NCBI GenBank assembly: GCA_009746045.1
Contig: RPFO01002187.1
Coordinates: 1-53,749 of the forward strand
DNA length: 53,749 bases
Reading direction: 5' to 3'
Origin: Mesostigma viride
Lineage: Eukaryota; Streptophyta; Mesostigmatophyceae; Mesostigmatales; Mesostigmataceae
The position numbers and the translations under genes were made by a program. Positions 33,301 through 45,300 of the stretch are shown here, piece by piece (positions within the stretch are counted from its first letter, which is position 1; every line of letters starts with the position of its first letter). Under the pieces are notes generated by a model that saw only the letters and a list, made by a program, of their open reading frames with translations, searched no databases and was not told the origin of the DNA.

Positions 33301-36300
33301 ATGGCTTGCTGCGTGGCCACAGGATGGCTTGCTGCGTGGCTACAGGATGGCTTGCTGCGTGGCTACAGGATGGCTTGCTGCGTGGCTACAGGATGGCTTG
33401 CTGCGTGGCTACAGGATGGCTTGCTCCGAGGCTACAGGATGGCTTGCTGCGTGGCTACTTGCTGCGAGGCTACAGGATGGCTTGCTGCGTGGCCACAGGA
33501 TGGCTTGCTGCATGGCTACAGGATGGCTTGCTGCGTGGCTACAGGATGGCTTGCTGCGTGGCTACAGGATGGCTTGCTGCATGGCTACAGGATGGCTTGC
33601 TGCGTGGCTAATTGATGGCTTGCTGCGTGGCTACTGGATGGCTTGCTGCGTGGCTAATTGATGGCTTGCTGCGGCCTCCACCTGCTTCTGCCCACGGATA
33701 CATGCTTGACTGTGCGGGACAACTATAGCAATGCCTTTATCAGGAGGTGTGGTCCCATCACATCCGTTGAAACTCCCCTGCTGCTCGTGGCCTTGCTGAA
33801 GCAGTCATCCGGTGCGGAAACACACTTGCCTGCGCGTGGCCCATCACCTGAACCCCCCCGTGCCGCTCCTGACTAAAACCGATTCTCTCCTACCCCCTCA
33901 CAAACACCGGATCTCCCCTGCTGTGCGTGGCTTAAAGTGGCCTTGTGGATGCATGCTCACGTGTGTGTGGCCCGTCACTTTTCCCAAAAACCCTGCGGCT
34001 CAATGCCTGGCAGGAGGCGGCCGAGGAGCGCACCCGCTACCGTCGCCCGGCCGCCCACGTTCCCGGTTCTGCCATCAACCGTCCCACGGCACTGCACGCA
34101 CTCGAGTGGAGCATTGCGTCCGCCAAGGCGGCGCAGCCACATGTCAGGTGGGCCAGGGAATACTATACTCGCATACTATAATACTCGTATACAAAGTATC
34201 ATTCAAGCATTGGATCTACGGTGTGTTTCTGCCATGTTGTTTATATGCAGGCATTGTCGCCCAGGCGATGCGGCCACATGAAAGCATTGGCGGTTAACTG
34301 GCCTACTGTAGAAGAGGAGGCACATTTTCGAGTTAGTTAACTTTTTGCGCTGGGAGTACGGGATTCGACCCCTGCCGTCGAAATATTTATACTTCCTGTC
34401 ATGTAACACTCGGATTCTGAGTGCCCTCATCAAGATCTGTCCTGTCGATTGCGCTACTTTAACTTGGGACCGGATCCCCCAATGTCTTACTCAACCTGTC
34501 TTGACTTCTGCCCCCTTGAAGCTAAGGGGCCAGCATACAGCTAATTTTACCTCTCTTGTCGCCCTACTACCACTGAAGTGCAACGCAACCTTCAGTATCC
34601 AAGACATGACCCAGAATCCTCTGTCGGAGATCTGTCGATTGCGCAACTCCAAAAAAGGTCGGGGTTGCGTTCAAGACCCAGTCTATGATAGTAGACCAGT
34701 TAACCGCCATTGCTGTCCCTGTATCACGTGGGCCAACCATCAAGTCTGTAGCAGCCCCCTCTGAGCTGCTCTCCTTCTGAGCTGCTCTCTGTCTGAGCTG
34801 CTCTCTGTCCGGAGCATTGTCTGTAGCAGAGCTGGCCCTGCGCTGGACTAATGGCGATGATGCTAGTGGGGGGTCTTATCCACTTGTTTGTGGATTTGAT
34901 AGCGTGGCTTCCCGCGACGGTGTTTGTCTGTGTTCTGCTGGGCTAGGGGTAGTGGTAGTTGGCTCAAGTTCCCAGTTCCATATAATGTCAGCCAGGGTCG
35001 CAATTGTCTTAGTCTTTATAATAGTGGGACGGTTAATAGTCGCGGTGTTGGTAACCCTTCATGATAGTGGTGCGGTTAATAGTCGCGGTGTTGGTAACCC
35101 TTCATGATAGTGGTGCGGTTAATAGTCACGGTGTTGGTAACCCTTCATGATAGTGGTGCGGTCAATAGTCGCGGTGTTGGTAACCCTTCATGATAGTGGT
35201 GCGGTTAATAGTCGCGGTGTTGGTAACCCTTTACAGAAGTGTGCTGTTAGTAGTCATGGTATTGGGTGTTTCCCATAACATAAGTGTACTGTTAGTAGTC
35301 ATGGTATTGGGTGTTTCCCAACCAGGTCGGGTGGGCCGACGTCACCCTATATATCCTTTACATTGCAGAAGCTGTAATGCTGTCGGAGAGCACCCCTCAT
35401 GGGTTGGGCTCGTGTCTTGCTCGGTATGCATTATGTCGACTATGCCTTACAGTCTACAATGTGGTATGTAAAAGTCATGTCTGTAAAAGCTCGTGTGCTG
35501 TGGTCTTCTTCTTCATCCATAGGCCCAGGATCGGCACCAAAAGTCATGTCTGTAAAAGCTCGTGTGCTGTGGTCTTCTTCCTCATCCATAGGCCTAGGAT
35601 CGGCACCAAAAGTCATGTCTGTAAAAGCTCGTGTGCTGTGGTCTTCTTCTTCATCCATAGGCCCAGGATCGGCACCAAAAGTCATGTCTGTAAAAGCTCG
35701 TGTGCTGTGGTCTTCTTCCTCATCCATAGGCCCAGGATCGGTACCAAAAGTCATGTCTGTAAAAGCTCGTGTGCTGTGGTCTTCTTCCTTTTCTGTAGGC
35801 CCAGGATCGGCACCAAAAGTCATGTCTGTAAAAGCTCGTGTGCTGTGGTCTTCTTCCTCATCCATAGGCCCAGGATCGGCACCAAAAGTCATGTCTGTAA
35901 AAGCTCGTGTGCTGTGGTCTTCTTCCTCATCCATAGGCCCAGGATCGGCACCAAAAGTCATGTCTGTAAAAGCTCGTATGCTGTGGTCTTCTTCCTCATC
36001 CATAGGCCCAGGATCGGCACCACCCGGTCAGTAAATGTAGCTCGCACAACATCCACGACGTCCGAACCAAGCTCCCGACCTCACCAACCCGACCAAACCA
36101 AATGCTCCCATGGGTGTACACCTGAACCACCTTGCAGGGTGCGGGGCGTCAAGCACCCAGGCATGACCAGCTCGGCCGCCGCGGCATCCCTCAACGTCAG
36201 CAACAAACAGTCGCACCGAGGTGCCAAGAAAGGGAGCGGGAGCGGCGCCTCGTTTGGCCTTGGGCAACACTCCCCTCTCCACCACGCAGCCACGTTCTCA

Positions 36301-39300
36301 AAATCACAGCCAGGGCCATTTGGGGCGGGCCGCCGGGGCCGCCACCACCACCCTGGAGGGTCCCGGAAGGGCTCCCCGAGGAGGGCAGCCTCGCAGAACC
36401 CCCCGAAGCAGCGCGCCCGTGGTGGTGGCGGCAGCCAGACGGGCGGCATTGGCAAGCTGGGCACTGCTGGCACCCTGTTCTCTGACGGCAATAATAATAA
36501 TGCTGGCGGCTGGGGCGGGCTCGCGAGTGACTGCGGTCAGCAGGACTCGCCCGTCGGGTCATTCGCGCCAACGAGCTGGCAGCCGCAGGAGCCGCCGCAG
36601 GGGTCCCTGGAGCCGCCATCGCAGGCCTTGAACAGTGCTAGCTCCACTGGCGTCTTTCCCGGGACGCACGCAGGGGGTGGTGACTTGTTGCATCAAATGT
36701 TCTCCCACCCCCAGTCCCACCAGCAGCACAATGGGGGGGGGGGGGCCTATCTCGATCCTTCGCTCCCCCCCCCGTGGCCGCCGTGCGGGCGATGCCTCGT
36801 GGCTCCGCCGCAGTTGCAGCGGGGCCGGGTTATGGGAGCGTGTGGCTGCTGATGGCGACGGATGCCAGCTCAGGGACGAGGATTGGGGGGGCGGCGCGGG
36901 CCTGGCCCAGGGGTCCCTGGCGGTGCACGATTGGCTGTTGCTGCGGGCCAGGGATCCATTGAGTCATTGCCAGGCAGGCGTTATTGACAACCAGGGTAGG
37001 CAAAGGGCGGGTGGTGTTAAGGATGAGGGGGGCGAGGGTTCGGGCGCTGCGCAGGCAGAATGCGACGGGGGTAAAGGGGGTTACTGGGGAGGGGGGGAGT
37101 CTTGGGTCAGGTCGGCGATGGGCGCAGTGCAGACTGCTCTGACAGCGGGGGGTTGTCTGGGGAGTGTGATGACAAGCATGGTGTGGGCGGTGAGGGAGGC
37201 CGACGAAGGAGAGGGTTTTCAGGGCCTGGGCAGGAGGGTGGGGGCGTGAAGGGAGCGTCCAGTTGGAATCAAGTTCATGTCGGCCGCATGCCGCAAGGGT
37301 CTGATACAGGGGCAGCGACGGAGAGCGGCGGCGCTGGTGAAATGGTGGGGAGACAAGGGGGGTACAGGAGGGGCCAACAGGGGATGAAGGGCGGGGGAGT
37401 TGCGGGGCAAAAGTTGGGATGAATGAGAGAAGCCCCCCGAGCGCTCGCGCAGAGGAAGGTTGGGATGATGTGTTCGGTAGCCTGGTGGTGGTTGGGTCGA
37501 GAATACCGCTGGGTGTCCAGGTGGCGCCGTTTCCCGCGTTTGGAGATGGCGATGGGAACGGTGGGGACGGCCATGGCGTGGGGGGCCCTGGCCAGGTGCC
37601 GCATGGGGGTGGGTCGGCAGAGGATGGACGGGGGGGCACGAGGGCGGAGGACGCGACCGCGGGTGACCTCTGGGATGATGAAGCAAGTAGCAAGGACAGC
37701 GAGTACGGTGACTACGGGGTGGAGTGTAGTGGCCCCCCTTACGGCTGTGACTGTACCTGCTTGGCTGGTGGCTGCAGGCACGGGGATCAGTCCGGTGATC
37801 AAGAAGGAATGGAATGTCAGCGCGTGCACAAGGAGGTCCAGTCGGGGCCGGACGAACAGCAATCTCACGCGCGGGGGGCGGAGGAAGACCCTGAAGGGAG
37901 GGCAACTTCTCGAGTGGCGGGTTCACGTGGCGGTGTGGCCTTCTCCACGGGCGGCCGCGCCCAGATGCATTCCAGGGTGGCGTGGGCTGCCGAGTGCGGC
38001 CAGTGCTCGTCCTCTCCCTGCGTGTGCGCTGCAGCCACGACGCCCAGGGAGGTCAGCCTGGGGGGCTTGTACCGTGGCCTCCTTGTGGGTGGTGGATACC
38101 ACAGCGTGGCGGGGGGGGGTGGACGAGGAGTGGAGCGAGCCGCATCGAGTGGAGACAGCCATATGGGTGCTGGCTGCAAGCGAGCCGACTGCCAGCATAA
38201 GGCAGGGCGGGATGTAGAGAAGCCCAGCGACGCCAGCAGCTGGCATAAGGCTGGGCGAGCGACCAGTGTGCGGCGACAATTGTGCTCTACAAGGGTGCCG
38301 GGGGGCAGGCGCAACGGCGCAAGTGTCCCAGGGTGCTGGGAAGGCTGGCTGTGGGATGAGGGCGCGGGGGAGTGGGAACAAGTGCTGGCAGCACAGGGAG
38401 AGCTGGTGGAGTGGGTGGCGGTCGGGCCCAGGAAGACAGTGGATGAGGGCGAGGGGAAAGGTACGGGCGTAGCGCAGCTGGCGGCAGTGGTTCTATGGCT
38501 TGGCAAGGCAGCGCCCTTCACAAATCTTCTTCAAGGGGCTGGCTTGCGATAATTTTGTTTGTAACTCACGAGTATCTTGTTGGTGGTGGTTTGTCAGGAA
38601 TGGGGTGCTGTTTGTGGTGGTTTGTCAGGAAAGGGGTGCTGTTGGTGTGGTTTGAAAGGGAAGGGCATAATGGCGTCTCGTTTTGCAAAGCAAGAAGAAA
38701 GCACAAGGAAAGGGATGCCGCACAGCCGCAGGTGAGGGGAACGATACATCATGGGGGGGGGTAGTTAGGTATAAAGGTATATTGTCGGTGGTAGCGTAGG
38801 CTTTTGTGCATGTGAAGTGTGTTAGTGGTGGTTTGTAGGCCATGGTTCGGGTGTGTAAGCCGAGGTGGGTTTTAGGGTTGGGATATGTTGTCGACGGCCG
38901 AGGGCAAGGGTGTTTTGCAGACGACCCTGTTCGATATGTCATACTTTCGCCCGCAGTCGCCCGTGCCATAATGGCACAGTAATAATGGGATTTGACCATG
39001 GCCACTGGCCATGGGTTTCCCTGGTGGTGGCTCCCTGCTGCCCTTGTATGCGCCAACTGGTACGGAAATCAACCCCTTACAAAAGGGGGTTGCCGTGCGC
39101 AGCCGGAGGCAGCGGCGCAAAGCAAAGAGAGGAGACAGGAAGGATCAAGGGCGAGAAAGCGCTGCGCGTTTGTGGCTGTAAATTGTTAGTTTTGCGAGCC
39201 AGCCAGTCCAGGACGGCGCAACCTGCTTGCTTGGGACATGGGTTACTTGCAGAGCATGGCTTTTTCCAGTGGAGAGCCATGAACGGCAGAGAGCTAGGCA

Positions 39301-42300
39301 GACGGTTGCAAGAAGATGGGGCTGTGTACCACCAAATGGAGGGCAGGCTTGCACAATCCCACTTTTGGGTATACCCCTCGCGGTACCTGCATTTCCCCTA
39401 CTGGGTCCCTCCTCCCGCACCAGCCCCACACTGCTTCTTCTGCGACCCAATTCCTGTTTGCTTCTGTATCTCTGCTATTCTGCCGTCTGGCGCGTGCACC
39501 TGACAGGTACGCGGGCGCAGGGCCCTCGCAGGGTGCCGTGGCAGTCGTCCGTGTGGGGCTTTGCTCAGGGCGCCGCGATGACATCCGAGGTGGACCTGTG
39601 TGTCCTGCCGGTCACCCCGGTAGAGACCCTGCAAGAGGAGGTCATGTCCTGGGTACGTGGGCTCCACTGTTCCGCTGTGTTGTGGAGTCCTGGTGCCAGA
39701 TGGTTTAGTTCTGGAATGGTATTGTTGAGTTTTATGCTGTATGTGGAGTTCTGGTACTGTGTGATTGAGGTTTGGCCCTCTAGTTCTCGTTCTGGTGTTA
39801 TGTTGTGGAGTTCTGGTACTGTTCGATTGAGGTTTGGCCCTCTAGTTCTCGTTCTGGTGTTGCGTTGTGGAGTTCTGGTACTGTGTGATTGAGGTTTGGC
39901 CCTCTAGTACTCGTTCTGGTGTTGCGTTGTGGAGTTCTGGTACTGTGTGATTGAGGATTGGCCCTCTAGTTCTCGTTCTGGTGTTGCGTTGTGGAGTTCT
40001 GGTACTGTGTGATTGAGGATTGGCCCTCTAGTTCTCGTTCTGGTGTTGCGTTGTGGAGTTCTGGTACTGTGTGATTGAGGTTTGGCCCTCTAGTTCTCGT
40101 TCTGGTGTTGCGTTGTGGAGTTCTGGTACTGTGTGATTGAGGATTGGCCCTCTAGTTCTCGTTCTGGTGTTGTGTTGTGGAGTTCTGGTACTGTGTGATT
40201 GAGGATTGGCCCTCTAGTTCTCGTTCTGGTGTTGTGTTGTGGAGTTCTGGTACTGTGTGATTGAGGATTGGCCCTCTAGTTCTCGTTCTGGTGTTGCGTT
40301 GTGGAGTTCTGGTACTGTGTGATTGAGGATTGGCCCTCTAGTTCTCGTTCTGGTGTTATGTTGTGGAGTTCTGGTACTGTGTGATTGAGGATTGGCCCTC
40401 TAGTTCTCATTCTGGTGTTGTGTTGTGGAGTTCTGGTACTGTGTGATTGAGGATTGGCCCTCTAGTTCTCATTCTGGTGTTATGTTGTGGAGTTCTGGTA
40501 CTGTGTGATTGAGGTTTGGCCCTCTAGTTCTCGTTCTGGTGTTGCGTTGTGGAGTTCTGGCAGTGTACGATTGAGGTTTGGCCCTCTAGTTCTCGTTCTG
40601 GTGTTATGTAGTGGAGTTCTGGTACTGTGTGATTGAGGATTGGCCCTCTAGTTCTCGTTCTGGTGTTATGTTGTGGAGTTCTGGTACTGTGTGATTGAGG
40701 TTTGGCCCTCTAGTTCTCGTTCTGGTGTTGCGTTGTGGAGTTCTGGTAGTGTACGATTGAGGTTAGGCCCTCTAGTTCTCGTTCTGGTGTTGCGTTGTGG
40801 AGTTCTGGTTGTCGCGTTTGCGTGCCATTATATCCTAGCCTATCACTTGGAAGGCATATCCATAGCAATAGAGTACTCTTGTGTGTGATCCACTATATAA
40901 AAATTCCCACGACAGGACCACACATGCTTTTCAAATAGGCTAAGCAATAACCTCTTCAGTGCTTTTTCAAGGATAAGCATAATCCTCTTCATGGCTTTTT
41001 CAAGGATATATATAAGCCTAATCCTCTTCATAGCTTTTTAAAGGATAAGCTTAATCCTCTTCCAAGTGCTTGATTCTGCAAGCAGCTTGGGTATATCTCC
41101 GGCTCAGGCTGTCCGAACTGAACCCGCCAAGGGTTGTTCGCTCGTTTAAATAATGTGGAAATGATAGGTGTGGTCCTTGACGGCACCACCACCTTCATGA
41201 CAGGCAGCGCAGCCAGCCGATATTTATATTATGAAGATTGCAATAATGCTTTATGATGAAAGCAATGCCCAAACCATTCATTCCATAACATTTGACAAAT
41301 TACAATGAATGCCGAGTTGTGCTGCCGCAACTGTAAGAGTAACTACATATCCTTGAGACCCATCGAAATCACCACAGACCAACCATGACGCCACTGTGGC
41401 GCAACAGTGTTTACTTACGTCATAATCTATATCAACTGTGTGACTCTGCGCTCATGTCCCAGTTACTGGCACACTGGCCAACGACGAACCGGCCCTTTCC
41501 CGGGACTGTTCCCGGGTCAGCAGAACGTTTCTCGTCCACAATGCCAACAACATCCCAACCGGATCAAACCATTGTCAATCTTATCAACCATCGTCATGGC
41601 AACGACATGCAACCACTCACGGGGGCTGCTCCGGGCTGTTCGAGAAGTTTAACCCCATGAAGACAACAAACTAGTTGTGAGGGAGAGAAACGAGCGAACA
41701 ACGACCACCATGGCCGCTGCGCTGCTCCTAAATACCTCCAAAAATCCCGGCATCCATGCGCTGTCGCATTTGCCAGCAAGCCGCCTGACGTGCAGTTAGA
41801 CTGCCAGCAAAATGCAGAGCAAGTCTGTTCGACAACCACGTGCGAGCCAGCACACCGCACACTACGATCTGCGTATCTAGCTTTGTCAGATGGACTGAAC
41901 ATCATTCCGTCTGGACAATACAAAAGATTCATAACTGCCAAATGTCACGCACCGGAATATTGCGCAAGCCACCAAGGCTTTGCGCCCCAAAGTCTTGCGC
42001 CTGAACCTAAGTCAGGTCACCTAAGACTGTCACTCTAGAAATTCAGGCCTTTCCGGCGCGGCGCTCCACACCGGCCCAAGGAACAAAGCCTGCGGCCTAC
42101 TGAATCGGAACCAACCAAACGTCGGTAACGATTCCGATTACGGCAACCGCGTAACTTCTTGAGTGCACGGACGTAAATGATCACGGACGTGACAGCTGTC
42201 GCGTTTGCGTGCCATTATATCCTAGCCTATCACTTGGAAGGCATATCCATAGCAATAGAGTACTCTTGTGTGTGATCCACTATATTCCCCCCCACTTTTT

Positions 42301-45300
42301 AGCTCGAAAAAATGAAGAGCCAAAAAGTCAAAAAGAGGATCACATAGGGAAAAAAAAATTCCCACGACAGGACCACACATGCTTTTCAAATAGGCTAAGC
42401 AATAACCTCTTCAGTGCTTTTTCAAGGATAAGCATAATCCTCTTCATGGCTTTTTCAAGGATAAGCCTAATCCTCTTCATAGCTTTTTAAAGGATAAGCT
42501 TAATCCTCTTCCAAGTGCTTGATTCTGCAAGCAGCTTGGGTATATCTCCGGCTCAGGCTGTCCGAACTGAACCCGCCAAGGGTTGTTCGCTCGTTTAAAT
42601 GATGTGGAAATGATAGGTGTGGTCCTTGACGGCACCACCACCTTCATGACAGGCAGCGCAGCCAGCCGATATTTATATTATGAAGATTGCAATAATGCTT
42701 TATGATGAAAGCAATGCCCAAACCATTCATTCCATAACATTTGACAAATTACAATGAATGCCGAGTTGTGCTGCCGCAACTGTTAGAGTAACTACATATC
42801 CTTGAGACCCATCGAAATCACCACAGACCGACCATGACGCCACTGTGGCGCAACAGTGTTTACTTACGTCATAATCTATATCAACTGTGTGACTCTGCGC
42901 TCATGTCCCAGTTACTGGCACACTGGCCAACGACGAACCGGCCCTTTCCCGGGACTGTTCCCGGGTCAGCATAACGTTTCTCGTCCACAATGCCAACAAC
43001 ATCCCAACCGGATCAAACCATTGTCAATCTTATCAACCATCGTCATGGCAACGACATGCAACCACTCACGGGGGCTGCTCCGGGCTGTTCGAGAAGTTTA
43101 ACCCCATGAAGACAACAAACTAGTTGTGAGGGAGAGAAACGAGCGAACAACGACCACCATGGCCGCTGCGCTGCTCCTAAATACCTCCAAAAATCCCGGC
43201 ATCCATGCGCTGTCGCATTTGCCAGCAAGCCGCCTGACGTGCAGTTAGACTGCCAGCAAAATGCAGAGCAAGTCTGTTCGACAACCACGTGCGAGCCAGC
43301 ACACCGCACACTACGATCTGCGTATCTAGCTTTGTCAGATGGACTGAACATCATTCCGTCTGAACAATACAAAAGATTCATAACTGCCAAATGTCACGCA
43401 CCGGAATATTGCGCAAGCCACCAAGGCTTTGCGCCCCAAAGTCTTGCGCCTGAACCTAAGTCAGGTCACCTAAGACTGTCACTCTAGAAATTCAGGCCTT
43501 TCCGGCGCGGCGCTCCACACCGGCCCAAGGAACAAAGCCTGCGGCCTACTGAATCGGAACCAACCAAACGTCGGTAACGATTCCGAACCGCGTAACTTCT
43601 TGAGTGCACGGACGTAAATGATCACGGACGTGACATGGTACTGTGTGATTGAGGTTTGGCCCTCTAGTACTCGTTCTGGTGTTATGTTGTGGAGTTCTGG
43701 TACTGTGTGATTGAGGTTTGGCCCTCTAGTTCTCGTTCTGGTGTTATGTTGTGGAGTTCTGGTACTGTGTGATTGAGGTTTGGCCCTCTAGTTCTCGTTC
43801 TGGTGTTATGTTGTGGAGTTCTGGTACTGTGTGATTGAGGTTTGGCCCTCTAGTTCTCGTTCTGGTGTTGTGTTGTGGAGTTCTGGTACTGTGTGATTGA
43901 GGTTTGGCCCTCTAGTTCTCGTTCTGGTGTTGTGTTGTGGAGTTCTGGTACTGTGTGATTGAGGTTTGGCCCTCTAGTTCTCGTTCTGGTGTTGTGTTGT
44001 GGAGTTCTGGTACTGTGTGATTGAGGATTGGCCCTCTAGTACTCGTTCTGGTGTTATGTTGGGGAGTTCTGGTACTGTGTGATTGAGGTTTGGCCCTCCA
44101 GTTCTCATTCTGGTGTTGTGTAGTGGAGTTCTGGTACTGTGCGATTGAGGTTTGGCCCTCTAGTTCTCGTTCTGGTGTTGTGTTGTGGAGTTCTGGTAGT
44201 GTACGATTGAGGTTTGGCCCTCTAGTTCTCATTCTGGTGCTATGTTGTGGAGTTCTGGTACTGTATTGTCGAGTTTTGTTACTGTGTTCTTGATATCTGC
44301 TTCTGTTTTCTGAAGTGTACTGCTCTCCGGTAAAGAGCGTTTTCCCAGTTGGGCTATAGTCTGGGATGCTTAAAATCAGGAGACCCCCCCTGGAGTCGCA
44401 AAATTGTGCAAGATGTCCTGTTTTCGAATCCAGTATGGTACCAAAATTTCAGTGTTGTTACTGTGTTCCGGAGTTTAACTTCTGTTTTGTCAAGTTTTGG
44501 GTCTGTATGGTTGAGTTCTGGTACTGTAATTTTCATTCTGATACTGTGGCATTGAGTTCTGGCAATGTACTGTTAAGTTAGGGTGGGTGCGTGGAAATTT
44601 CCACTTTGAAGGAAGGACTGGATTTGAAGGGCCTTTTGTAGTGCACAGGAAGTAAATGACCTCTTTTGGTGGCTTGTTTCCACGGAGATGGGGTGGGGTC
44701 TGGTTTAATCCCAGGGGCATCTGCATGTGGAAAATGTTGCCGGGCCGCCGATACCTTACTCCTTGTGCATAAACCCGCGAAATGTCCATTCTATACATAG
44801 GGCTGCCCACTTCGTGCATAAACTCGCGAAATGTCCTCTATACATAGGGCTCCCCACTAAGTGCATAAACCCGCGAAATGTCCATTCTTTACATAGGGCT
44901 CCCCACTTAGTGAGAAAGCCCGATACTCCTGATGTGGCCTGCCAGCACATGCGAGACTTCTTCGTATCACACGAGGAACACGGGCAGGCATCCAGAATAC
45001 CCGCCAGGTGGGCCAAAAGGGAAGAGTGGGAGAGAAGCAGTGGGGATAATAATTAGAAACTGGAAAACAGGGTTTGATGACAAGAATCCGAAACAGGGGT
45101 ACTTAACTTATAACCGGGAAAGTAAGAATCAATAACAAGTTACAGGGGTTAATCATTAATTATCGGGGAAATAAGAATTGATCGCAAGAATTGGTAACAG
45201 CATTGTCTCTCCATGTTTATTTCTTCCTGCCCCCACCCCACTAGTGATATTCCCTCCCTTACCCTCATGAATCACGTCACTATGCGCCCCCCCCTCACGA

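Noticed and set aside
33104-33661. Genes of 146-374 codons over the 23-bp array
   Set aside because: All frames are open only because the repeat unit has no stops; they lie in an intron of the FAM149-like gene.
35311-36137. Coding start upstream of exon 5 through the 69-bp repeats
   Set aside because: The frame is open by repeat composition; a strong acceptor at 36137 in phase with exon 4 marks the exon start.
36830-38521. Pro/His-rich minus-strand frames of 197-287 codons
   Set aside because: Complement of a Gly-rich plus-strand exon; composition explains the openness.
39532-39652. Nucleotidyltransferase (Trf4/Cid1-like) signature in VWGFAQGAAMTSEVDLCV
   Set aside because: It lacks the GS pair and the first catalytic Asp (Glu instead), and the surrounding exons fit the FAM149 family far better.
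44370-44440. tRNA gene (ttttcgaatccag)
   Set aside because: No acceptor, D or anticodon stems can be folded around the box-B-like string.
44946-45007. Exon HMRDFFVSHEEHGQASRIPA before the last FAM149 exon
   Set aside because: It would leave phase 2 at its donor, whereas the last exon needs phase 0; direct joining of 39652 to 45368 keeps phase.
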